Program-made: the position numbers and the translations under genes | In this document: positions 1 to 8,151 of the stretch, piece after piece | Layout: every line of letters starts with the position of its first letter | Position numbering within the stretch: the first letter of the stretch is position 1 | Assembly (NCBI GenBank): GCA_001584585.1 | Contig: LSYV01000064.1 | Coordinates: forward strand, 305,700-318,917 | DNA length: 13,218 nt | From: Gonium pectorale | Lineage: Eukaryota; Chlorophyta; Chlorophyceae; Chlamydomonadales; Volvocaceae | Direction: 5' to 3' | Notes under the pieces: model-generated | Seen by the model: the letters and a program-made list of their open reading frames with translations, nothing else | What the model was told of the DNA's origin: nothing | The model's database searches: none

Positions 1-418
1 CGGTGGGACGGAGTCGGGCGGGGGCCCCAGGAGGCTTCGCGTCCCGGTAAGCTGTCGACCGATATTCGCTCCTCAGCACAAGGAAAGGCGACCACTTCGC
101 GGCCCCTGCATCGTCCGTGCGCGCTCCCCGCGTGGCCTTCCCCCCGCCCGCACTTCCGGCGCATGCGCACGCTCTGCGCATCCTCAGCCGGCTTCGGTTG
201 CGTTCGGTTGCCGATCCCCCCCGGGCGTCCACTTCCCCGCCCGCACCTCCGGCCGACCCTTCAACCCCGGCCACGTTCCGCCTTCTGCGTGCGCAGGCGG
301 TGGCTGCTCCTCGCTTCTGTGGGCCGTCCGGCCCGGTTTGCCCGGGGTGCAGGGGGCCAGGTACGTCCTGGCGCTGTCCTTTGCGCCCGGGGCGGGGGCG
401 CTGCGGCCCGTCAACGAC
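1..418 (+). promoter_or_regulatory. 5' flank and probable 5' UTR of gene A
   Basis: This very GC-rich, stop-poor stretch lies before the proposed ATG of gene A. Two good splice-donor-like strings occur, CCCG/GTAAGC near 46 and CCAG/GTACGT near 361, so a non-coding 5' exon or the end of an upstream exon is possible. I see no TATA box. Long open frames here are explained by the lack of A/T and are not convincing as coding. Calling it promoter/5' UTR rests on position only. Confidence 0.35.
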
Positions 419-2334
419 ATGGCCGCGACCGGCAACGCGAGCACCGCCGCCCCCTCCTCCTCCGGCGCCTCCCCGCCGCCATCTTACCTCCCCGACGGCA
501 CGCCGCTGTTGTCAGCTGTGGAGGTGATCCTGTCGATCGAGCCGCTGCGCTTCGAGCGACTGGACGCGCGGCGGGACTACAGGTGGGTGGGCGGGCGGGA
601 GAGGGGGGCCGTGCAGAGGTGGGTGCGGTGGCGTGTGAGGGGCTCCTTCTGGCGTACGCGCATACCTTCACGTGTATTTGCTTTCCCTTTCAGGTCCTGC
701 CGTCCGTGAGAGCACAGGAAGCCTCAACATGTGCATCACCTCACCCGCCATGCCTTGTATTCGGCGCCCTGCTGGAAACATCACACCCTCGGGAGTGTAT
801 GTCCGTAGAGGCTGCCTTCCCCGTTTCTGGTTCTCTTTTTCATCAGTTGGCTGTTGTCCCTTCTCTGTCCCCAATATCACGCGCCGGCACGACGTTGTGA
901 CCCTGGGTGTGTGGGGCAGCCTCGACATACCTCAAAGCAGCTCCTGCGGCTGCTTGCTTGCCTGCCCCCACTCTGTCCATCCCACCCCTTCAGCTGTCTG
1001 GATACGTCCCACCGCAGCATCATTTGCCGCTCCCAAGCCTCTATTATCAGCCTCCCGCTCCCAAATGCGCCTCCTATCTCCTCACGTCCACCCTCGCACC
1101 CACCCCCACCCACCCCCACCCACCCCCACCCACCCCCACCCACCCCCACCCACCCCCACCACCCCCACCCACCTCCACGCACCTCCGCCAGCTTCCTGGA
1201 CACGCCGGTGTTGAATCGCACCGAGGTCGCCCTGCCCAGCCGCGCCGCCTCTGCTCCATCGCCCGGAAACGAGACGGCCAGCCGGCGGGTGGTGCTGCGC
1301 AAAAAGCAACCCAACCCAAGGTGTGGTGGGTGCGGCCGCGCTCCCGGCTGGCGGCTCCCGGCCGGCGCCTGCGCCTTCCCCATCCTCCCGCTCCAGCCCC
1401 TGGCCATGGTCAACGCGCGCACCTCCGTCTTAGGCTGTACTGCACTAGAGGAAGTCCCTCTCCATATCGCACAGTAAAGCCGGGATTCTGCGCACAGCGC
1501 TCCAAAGGGTGTACTGCACGGCCGATGCCCTCCCCCCGCCCTCCATCCCGCGTCCCCCGCGACCCCCTCTCCCCGCGCAACCGCCCTCCCCGCTCTCGCT
1601 CTCGCTCCCGCCCGCCCGCTCCCCAGGATCCCAGCCTACGTGCAGGGCGTCATAGCCTGGGGCAGCCCGCCCTCGCCCGCCTCGCAGCCCGTGCCGCAGA
1701 CGAGCGCGCCGCTGGGCGTGCAGCTGCCGGCGGGGAGCAGCTGCAACAGCGCGGGGCCGGCGGGCGGCCTGGTGGGTGGGGCCCGGGGAGGGGTGGGGCG
1801 GGGCTGCAGCCGCTCGTGGCTGTTGAGAGAGCCCCAAGACTCCCATCTGGCGCTCACAATGCCTCCCGCATCGCACGCCCGTGCTGGTGGGCTGAGGCCC
1901 CCTGACGGGCTGTCGGCTTCTGGCATGTATGCCGTATCCCACCTGGTATCGTGGTATGGGAGCTGCCGCACGCTCTGTACTGCTCCGACCGACCGGCTGC
2001 CATGTCTCAGCTCCCGAACGGCTCCCGTGCTGGCCCGTTTGCGGGAGCTCCCGAGCGACCCGCAAGCACACGCCCAACTCTCCACCTGAGTCAAGCTTGC
2101 CCCCCCTTGCTACCCTGCCTCCAGAGCTGCGGCGTGTCCATGCTGTACTGCTGCTCCGCCGCCGACGGCCCTGTGGTGACCGAGGTGCCGCACAACTGGC
2201 AGGACTGGTTCAGGACTCTGCAGAGCCAGCAGAACCTGCGGGACGGGGCGGAGGGGAGCGGCGGCGCCGCCGGGAAGGGCACTGGCGCACCGGCCACGAC
2301 CGCAGCCCGCGGCAGTGGATTGGTGGTGGGGTAA
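419..2334 (+). CDS. Gene A: unrecognised 215-aa protein, 4 exons
   Basis: Proposed exons are 419..582, 1192..1320, 1627..1771 and 2125..2334. All junctions are GT-AG and the phases (2, 2, 0) agree, giving 648 nt ending in TAA. The start is the first ATG in the frame (MAATGNAS). The N-terminus (residues 1-22) is a Ser/Ala/Pro linker. Residues 29-60 look folded and amphipathic (LLSAVEVILSIEPLRFERL, then a RRDY/SFLDTP junction). A basic stretch RRVVLRKKQPNPR spans residues 86-98 and IPAYVQGVIAWG follows at 99-110. A Cys-containing hydrophobic segment CGVSMLYCC lies at 148-156, followed by HNWQDWF at 169-175. The tail from about 187 is Gly/Ala-rich. There is no signal peptide or convincing membrane span. 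I do not recognise the family and assign no function. The stop TAA lies inside a donor-like GGTAAGA string, so a further 3' exon in some transcripts cannot be excluded. Intron 1 (609 nt) holds a C-rich minisatellite. Confidence 0.66.
1098..1175 (+). repeat. 10-bp C-rich minisatellite in gene A intron 1
   Basis: Units of ACCCACCCCC begin at 1098, 1108, 1118, 1128, 1138 and 1148. Degraded copies (ACCACCCCC, ACCCACCTCC) then run to about 1175. The array ends about 16 nt before the proposed exon 2 acceptor at 1191, so it supplies the pyrimidine-rich tract. The opposite strand is a regular run of G3 to G5 blocks, a sequence able to form G-quadruplexes. Confidence 0.9.
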
Positions 2335-3614
2335 GAGAGCAGTTGACAGTTGGGGCGTTGGGCGAAATCCGTTTAATATGCGCGGCTGAGCCGTTTGCGT
2401 GACCGGGACAGCGAGCTGGGGGGCGGCAGTTCACCGCCTGGGGGGTCGATAAGCGCGTAGCCAGGCATGGCAACACCCCTCCCTCATCAGTCCAGGAGCG
2501 CTGGCGGGGAGGCCTGCTTCTTGTTGGAGAAGGGTGTGCCGTACGCGCGGCACCATACGCCGATTATATGCCACTGTAGTCGAGCATCGCAGTAGCTGCC
2601 GTGCGCTGCTGCGCATGGCCGACCGTGCTGCGGGTATGCTGCCGAAGCGGGCGTGTACGGCATTGCCCATATGTTTACGGCACCGCGGGCACTGGCCGAG
2701 CCTTGGCAGAGTTACAAATGGATGTAACGGCTCAGGGGCCCCGGAGATAGCAATGCGGCTCGGCCGCCCTAGGCTGCGGCGCTTCTCAACGTCTGGCTGC
2801 GCAGCGGTGGGTGTCTGTATTCGCGCGTCCGTTGCTCGACGCAGCGAGCGCATGGCACCAGCCCGCTGTGCAGGGTGCGCTGACATCTGCCGCCACGCCG
2901 TCAGGGAATAAACACGAATCAAGGAGCAGGCACGCGCCAGACGCGTTTCTTCATAAACCTAGCGAAAAAGCGTTCCCTCAATATCGGCAAAGACTTTCTC
3001 CTGGTAGCTATCGTAAGGTTCCCACCTCCCTGGCGATGGCTACCATATGTTTGCCAATAGCCTGCAAGGTCGTACGAGCAAACCGACATGCAGTCTGAAG
3101 ATGCGCAGGACAGCACGGTACGGCACGACTACCGTGCAGCCACAGAACATGGGATCCGGGAGGGGGCCATCGGCCCAACTCGCCCGCCCGCCCGCCCTCC
3201 CTTAACTTACACACCCCATTGCTCATCACACGACGCTGCTTGTGCCGCTGTACTAGGTACTCGTCTCATCACCACACGCGCCGGAATGCTTGGGCGCACG
3301 AGCCGTGCCGAGCCGAGGGACACTGACGACTGCTGCGAGCTACGAGCCCCCCCCCCCCAACGAGCCAGCGCGCATGCAGGCACCGCACCGCACCGCACCG
3401 TACCGTGCCGATACCGTACGCGGTGCACCCCGACCCACGGGGAGCACAAACGTGTGAAACATCACGATACGACACGACACGACAGGCGGGAGCCCCAAGA
3501 CCGGCAGCGGCGGCCGTTTGGCGAAAGACCTCCCCTGCTCCGCCAGACCGCCGCCGGCGCAGCGACCGCCCCGGCCCCGCTTCGCCTCCTCCGCCCCGCT
3601 GGCGCCAGCCCGGG
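2335..3614. other. Convergent intergenic region between genes A and B
   Basis: The region lies between the stops of gene A (+) and gene B (-) and should hold both 3' UTRs. Open frames here, such as 2534..2911 on +, show no protein-like pattern, no splice support and mixed codon use. I therefore see no further gene. Candidate polyadenylation signals are the inverted TTACA/TGTAA pair at 2711..2728 and a further minus-strand TGTAA at 3211..3207. Short simple repeats occur at about 3381..3410 (CACCG-type pentamers) and 3466..3484 (ACGAC-type). Confidence 0.6.
2711..2728. terminator. Possible two-strand polyadenylation signal
   Basis: GTTACA and TGTAAC form a perfect 6-bp inverted repeat around a 6-nt spacer. 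Read on +, TGTAA (2723..2727) lies about 390 nt after the gene A stop. Read on -, TGTAA (2716..2712) lies about 900 nt after the gene B stop. TGTAA is the known polyadenylation signal of chlorophyte algae, so the site could serve both convergent genes. For gene B the nearer minus-strand TGTAA at 3211..3207 is an alternative. Confidence 0.4.
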
Positions 3615-5966
3615 TCAGCGCTGCTGCTCCCAGTGCAGGCGCGCAAGCCGTATCTCGAGCGGGTCGGGCGCCAGGCGGCGCTCCAGCTGCCGCCGCTCGT
3701 CGTTGCTGAGCTGCCGGAACACGTCCACCTGCGTACGCGGCAGCCCATGGCACAGCGCAGCCGGTGCGGTACAGCCGGTGCGGTACAGCCAGCGCGGTAC
3801 AGCCGGTGCGGTACAGTCGGCGCGGTACAGCCCGTGCGGTACAGCCGGCGCGGTACTGCCGGTGCGGTACAGCCAATACGGAAGGGAAGGGAAGGTGCGT
3901 CCAGAGGGCCGACCGGCTTTGCACTCGCGCGCGCGGAGGACTCGGGGTGACCTGTCTCGCGGGCACGCACATGCCGGGCACGGGCGGGCGGGCGCACGCG
4001 CGCGTACTCGAACGCAACAACCCTGCGTGTCCAACCGCTCACTCCCAAGTCCGTGGAAGGTCTTGAGGCAAGCACCCTGCCGTACACCCTGCCGTACAAA
4101 GCACGGCCAGTCGACCGGGGGATGGCCCTTCTTACGTCTTCCCAACCGACGCTAGCTGCCCGGCCCCCAGCCGGGACCTCCCACGCCAGACCAATGCACT
4201 GAGTCCACGAGCCTTTGGATACCATAAGACACTGGATTCGGATCCATTAGCCGTACCTCGAGGATCTTGCTGCGGTCGCGGTTGAACGTGATGATATCCA
4301 CGCCGTGCACCAAGCTGTTGTGGTACGAAGGAGCCGAAGAGGAGGCTGAGGCGGCGCCCGACGGCGATGCGGGAGCCGCCGGGCTGAGCTGCCCTGCGCC
4401 GCTGGGCTGCGAGTAGAGCGGCGAGGCGGGCGCAAACAGCGGCCGCTTCTCGCCGTACACGTGGTGCGGCTGCGTCGGCGCCGGCTTAAGGGTGCGAGAG
4501 GCTGAGGCCGAGGTGGCGGCGTCGGGTTGGGCGGGGTGCGGCGTGTGGTGGCCTGGGTGCGGGTGGTAGGCGTTTGCCGCGACCCACGGGTCGGGTGCCT
4601 CCAGCTGAGTGCCGTGGCTGGTCCACGACACGAAGAGGCGGTGCGTGTCGCTTACGGCCACCTCGTCAACCTGCGAGAGGGGGAGAGGGGGAGGGGGGAT
4701 AGCGGGAAACAGTTTGAGGGAGGCGAAGGGGGAGGGTACGCGGGGGGTGGAGCACGCACCGAGCCTAGTATAGTCAGCCACCTCCGTCTCCAAGTTGTGG
4801 AATGCGGTAGCTCCGTACACCCCGCCCCAGCGGCCCCCCCCGCCCCTTCTGCGCTCTCGCCCATCGCTGTCCTGTCCTTCGCTCTCTTGCCCCTTATCCT
4901 TCCGTCCCCCTCCCCGCTCTTCAGCGCCGCCCTGACGCTTCGGGCCCCGCCGCCTTCCTATCCCTCCCCCACTCCCCACAGCGCTTGTTGGCGGTGAGAC
5001 GGGACGCGGAGCGGCTGTTGCGTGCCGTCACGTCGTGTGCCCATCCCGTGCATCCCTACCCTCCTATCCTCTCGCCTCTTAGCCCAGCTGCCCAGGGGCT
5101 CCAATGCGAGGCACCGTCTATCGACGTTGGAACGGACTATCGAGACATGTGGTATCAAGCAAGACATCTGGCATTCGAGGTATCGGGGCAGCGCACCTCG
5201 ATGTAGTAGTCCGGGTACTGCCTCCTCACGTCCTCCACCAGGCTACGGAACGCCCGAGGCCCAACCACCAGGCCCATGCCGCCGCCGGCGCCGCCGCCGC
5301 CGTTGGGCCCGCCGCTGCCCCCCCAGCCGGCGGCGCCGCACAGGTCCCGGCGCACAAAGGCGGGGTCCAGCAGCGCCTCCGCCTGGCGCAGGTCTCCGCG
5401 GCTCCAGATGCCGCTGTAGTAGACGTGGCATGTGTCGACCATCTGCTTCACGCGCCAGTCCTGGATGGGTGGGGTGGGGAAAAGGGAGGAGCGGGGCAGA
5501 GGTTGGGCTGCGTCTTGCGTAACAGCGCTTCGCTTCGCGGAGCGACGTAGAGGAGCTGAGATGGCCTTTCTTTTGCCTAGACGCCGGTGCTGGAGGAGTG
5601 TGCCGGCAGGAGGGCGTTGCCTTACAATACGCCAAGAGGGCGTCCGTGTGCCTTCCGTTGCGCGATAGCGCAAGGGAAGAAGGCGTCCGTGTGCGTGTGG
5701 CAGAAGGGGGCGTGGCAGTGGCAGTGGCAGCGGCAGGGCAGTGGCAAGGCTAAGCGTCCCGGGAAGCAAAGAGCGTGCAGGAGTGAGCGCAAAAAAACCC
5801 TGGAGCAAGAAGGCCGAATGGATTGGGCTGAAGCCAAACGACTAGTTCTGGTGCTCCAAGCGTGCCACACGGGCCAGCCCTTGATTCAGTTTTTGCGCTT
5901 GCTGTCGAGACGACACGGAAACGCCTAGGTACCGACCTTTATGTTGTCCTGCTCCTTGAATGCCAT
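3615..5966 (-). CDS. Gene B: SnoaL/NTF2-like domain protein, 273 aa, 4 exons
   Basis: Minus-strand exons are 5966..5937, 5460..5197, 4670..4257 and 3728..3615. All junctions are GT-AG and phase 0, ending in TGA. Residues 11-40 form the usual N-terminal helices (VDTCHVYYSGIWSRGDLRQA, then LLDPAFVRRDL). After a Gly-rich loop (about 51-71) comes GPRAFRSLVEDVRRQYPDYYIE, then strands VDEVAVSDTHRLFVSW and SHGTQLEAP (99-124), SLVHGVDIITFNRDRSKILE (217-236) and VDVFRQLSNDERRQLERRL. This order (helix, 'YPD..', 'VSW..GT', 'KI.EV.VFRQL') is that of SnoaL-like polyketide cyclase/NTF2-like folds. Residues about 127-214 are a Pro/Ala/His/Ser-rich insertion between two core strands, so the protein is far longer than the usual 110-150 aa domain. 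The substrate is unknown; this fold includes enzymes and ligand-binding or partner-binding proteins. The first exon (MAFKEQDNIK) is the weakest part of the model, and an upstream exon ending at 6299 is an alternative. The start faces gene C. Confidence 0.72.
3752..3877. repeat. 14-bp minisatellite in gene B intron 3
   Basis: Eight tandem units of the type GCGGTACAGCCGGT begin at 3766, 3780, 3794, 3808, 3822, 3836, 3850 and 3864. A partial copy precedes them at about 3755. Differences are mostly in the last four bases, with one A-to-T change in the core of unit 7. On the coding strand of gene B the array lies just upstream of the exon 4 acceptor (3729..3731), about 35 nt away. A purine tract GGAAGGGAAGGGAAGG adjoins it on the other side (about 3881..3896). 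Confidence 0.92.
5634..5694. repeat. Hairpin flanked by 18-bp direct repeats, in gene B intron 1
   Basis: Two 18-bp copies of AAGARGGCGTCCGTGTGC, differing at one base, lie at 5634..5651 and 5677..5694. Between and partly overlapping them is a near-perfect hairpin at 5652..5679. Its arms are CTTCC-G-TTGCGC and GCGCAA-G-GGAAG, with a GATA loop and a single G/G mismatch. The arrangement resembles a very small insertion flanked by a duplicated target, but it could also be chance or slippage. It lies inside the proposed intron 1 of gene B, so it is not expected in the mature mRNA. Confidence 0.7.
5711..5750. repeat. Short GGCAGT-type hexamer repeat
   Basis: A short imperfect run of GTGGCA/GGCAGT hexamers, including one GCGGCA variant, lies in the proposed intron 1 of gene B. 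It is low-complexity sequence with no other visible role. Confidence 0.75.
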
Positions 5967-6399
5967 AATACGTAGTGGAGCCCGAGCGCTGGCATGTCGC
6001 CTGCAACGAGCGGACGCTTGCGTGCTCCCTTGGGGTCGGAGGGCTGACAACATTTCGGGCCAAGACAGAACCTATACTATTTGTAACGTTCCGGAAAGCG
6101 CAGGTACAAGTATATCTATGCTCAGGGGTCTCTAATTGGCAGAGCAACGGGCAAATGGCGACGCATGAGCCCTTTCAACCCCCGCCGCTGACGCCAGCAC
6201 TCGCTCTGAAACCAGCGGTTGGAAGCTACTTAAGGCCTCGGTCGGCTCCGCAGTTCAACCTCTCGAAATCGATTATACCAACGCACCTTTGGGTACACCT
6301 TGTTAAGGCCTTCCATTAGCTCCTGCCGGAACTCGTCTGCAAGCGTCGCTTTCTCAAAGAAGGATGCTGGAACTTCTACACGCTCAGGAGCCACCGAAG
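5967..6399. promoter_or_regulatory. Head-to-head region between genes B and C
   Basis: The 433 bp between the proposed ATGs of gene B (-) and gene C (+) should contain both promoters and 5' UTRs. There is no clear TATA box and nothing I can assign as a factor site. The minus strand contains an open, protein-like stretch ending at 6299 with a donor-like GTGTAC after it. That stretch may be an upstream exon of gene B, in which case the spacer shrinks to about 83 bp. Confidence 0.45.
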
Positions 6400-7457
6400 A
6401 TGCACAAGGGTGAGCCTGGACCCTCCGTCCGATGTTCAGAAGACTGCTGGCGCCCTAGAAGCATGCAACCGTCACCTTCACCGACCCGGTCCCCCCTCAC
6501 CTGCCGTAGACAAGCTTGCCGAGACCAAGAAGACCGAGAAGGCCGTGCATGAGGCCTTGAAGGCTCAGCAGGCCCAGCAGCGCGAGGCTAAGAGCCAGGT
6601 GGGGTTTCCGTAACCGATTATGTGCAACGCTTATGCCCGCAGTCCCGCTCAATTGCCTTTGTGTGACACCAATTCAACGGATCGGCAACTGCTGGCGCTA
6701 AACGGGCGGTCTTGTTCCGGGCTATTTGCATGTGGGCGCGTCGGACACTCGCATGTGTACATGCACATCAATCAACTCGTACCATGTGAGTGCATTGCAG
6801 AATGCGCGGGGCATTGAAGGCCGTTGTGCCGCGTCGCCCCTGCCGATGCCTGGCCCGTGCAGAAACACCATGACGAGGGCCACCAGCATAAGGCCGAGCG
6901 CGCGTACAACCTGGAGCTCGACCCCGAGGGCAAGCACAGCAAGCGCGCCATCAAGGAGCAGCGTGAGGTGCGCCAGAGCTAGCCCCGGCATGTCCGGCCG
7001 TCACGTCCTGGCCGCGCTGGCTTCTGCAAGATTCCCTCGCCATCTGGCGATTCCCCGCGCAGGTTTCGAGAGACTGCCCACTTTCTTACGTCCGGGCCCT
7101 CCCTCCCTCGCAGCTGCTGAAGCACGCGGAGAAGGCCGCCACCGGCACCATGTGCGAGCACGGCATCCAGCGCTGCAAGGTGATTTGCATTCTTGTGATT
7201 CATGGCATTCTTGAGACGCTCATGCCACGAGGCGTCCTTTTCGCCGACCTATTGCATGCAGGGGCGTTCTGCTTCTCATTCCCCGTTTTGCCGTTTTGTC
7301 TTCTTCGCCATCAGGCCAACTACGGTTGCTCCGTGAACTCTGCCCCTATCCCCAGATCTGCTTCCCGCACCGCTCCGAGGCCTCCAAGCATCACGAGCAT
7401 GAGCGCGCTCCCGCCAAGGGCTCGGCCGCCGACCGCGGACTGGTGGAGGACGAGTAG
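6400..7457 (+). CDS. Gene C: small charged His-rich protein with Cys/His knuckle, 123 aa, 5 exons
   Basis: Exons are 6400..6409, 6510..6598, 6863..6967, 7114..7179 and 7356..7457. All introns are GT-AG; the first splits codon 4 (phase 1) and the others are phase 0, ending in TAG. The first exon is only 10 nt (ATG CAC AAG G) before an excellent GTGAGC donor. Residues 4-68 are a highly charged, probably helical or coiled-coil region (ETKKTEKAVHEALKAQQAQQ, then HHDEGHQHKAERAYNLELDP and KRAIKEQRELLKHAEKA). Residues 81-96 are MCEHGIQRCKICFPHR: C82, H84, C89, C92 and H95 make a plausible zinc-binding knuckle, recalling the CxHGxxRxxCxxC motifs of algal and oomycete proteins. The tail (97-123) is His/Glu-rich and ends in acidic VEDE. 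No signal peptide or membrane span is present. I know no named family, and the metal-binding role is inferred from the residues only. It is head-to-head with gene B and convergent with gene D. Confidence 0.75.
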
Positions 7458-7684
7458 CTGCGATCTGCCACCTGCGTCCTGGGAACAGGGTGCGATAGCG
7501 CCGTTCGGACGAGGCTGGTTGGCGGAAGGATGTGGTGAATTGAACCGTAGTCATTGGAGCCCGTGTCGTACATAGGCGTGTTAAGTTTGGTTGCCCCTGC
7601 GAGCCCTCGCGGTTGTCACTTTTGGTTGTCAGAAGTGCAGGAGCGAAGGGGGCTGCGGAGCACTGAGGGCGTTGTTGCACCTAG

Positions 7685-7719
7685 CAGGTTACAGGTTACA
7701 GGTTACACGTCCGTCAAAG
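7685..7719 (-). repeat. 35-bp inverted repeat, left copy (TGTAACC heptamer unit)
   Basis: Three tandem CAGGTTA heptamers are followed by CACGTCCGTCAAAG. The whole 35 bp is the exact reverse complement of 12304..12338, and bases just outside do not match. Read on the minus strand it gives CTTTGACGGACG, then tandem TGTAACC heptamers, each containing TGTAA. It may be the end of a dispersed element. Confidence 0.9.
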
Positions 7720-8120
7720 CGGTCTCGGTGGATTGAGTTGTGTACATCGCCGTACGTATGGTACGTGGCTAGGCGTACCTTTGGTTGTAGAGTGTGGAGG
7801 CAAGGTCACGGCCTTGGCCGTGTATCCATGGGGCTTTTGGATAAGTATGTATCAGGCATGTTTGGGCCCTACAGCCAGGCTCACCGCTGCCCCTTGAGCC
7901 TGGAGCCCCGGCATGCGCTGGCATTCCGCCGTGGCGTTTCAAAACTCGCCCGCTCTTGATATTGGGGGTGAGGAACCCTCGGGATCGAGCAATCGAATCC
8001 GATGCCGATGTGCATATCACGCTTATGTATACTACAGTTGATCCCGTGCTTTTGTCCCTGATACGGGGAAGCTGGACACGCTAATGTTCCTGGGTAAGGC
8101 GACATGTTATGTACTGCAGT

Positions 8121-8151
8121 TTACAGGGGAGGCAACAAACGTTGACTGTAA
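8121..8151. terminator. Possible paired polyadenylation signals for genes C and D
   Basis: TTACAG at 8121..8126 and CTGTAA at 8146..8151 form a 6-bp inverted repeat. TGTAA on + (8147..8151) is the first one after the gene C stop, about 690 nt away. TGTAA on - (8125..8121) lies about 1.17 kb after the gene D stop. If both are used the convergent transcripts would overlap by only a few tens of bases. This rests on the chlorophyte TGTAA signal and on position only. Confidence 0.3.

Noticed and set aside
163..900. Long + strand open frame overlapping gene A exon 1
   Set aside because: GC-rich DNA opens all frames here; the frame crosses the well-supported donor at 583 and has no protein-like motif.
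3088..4225. Long open frames on both strands over the 14-bp minisatellite (3088..4155 + and 3269..4225 -)
   Set aside because: They translate a tandem repeat whose unit has no stop codon. The repetitive peptides are artefacts; only the short frame ending at 3615 fits gene B.
5155..5808. Uninterrupted minus-strand frame extending gene B exon 2 to 5808
   Set aside because: The added N-terminus is low-complexity, and a clear CAG acceptor precedes DWRVKQ at 5460; the N-terminal part looks like intron, including the hairpin and hexamer repeats.
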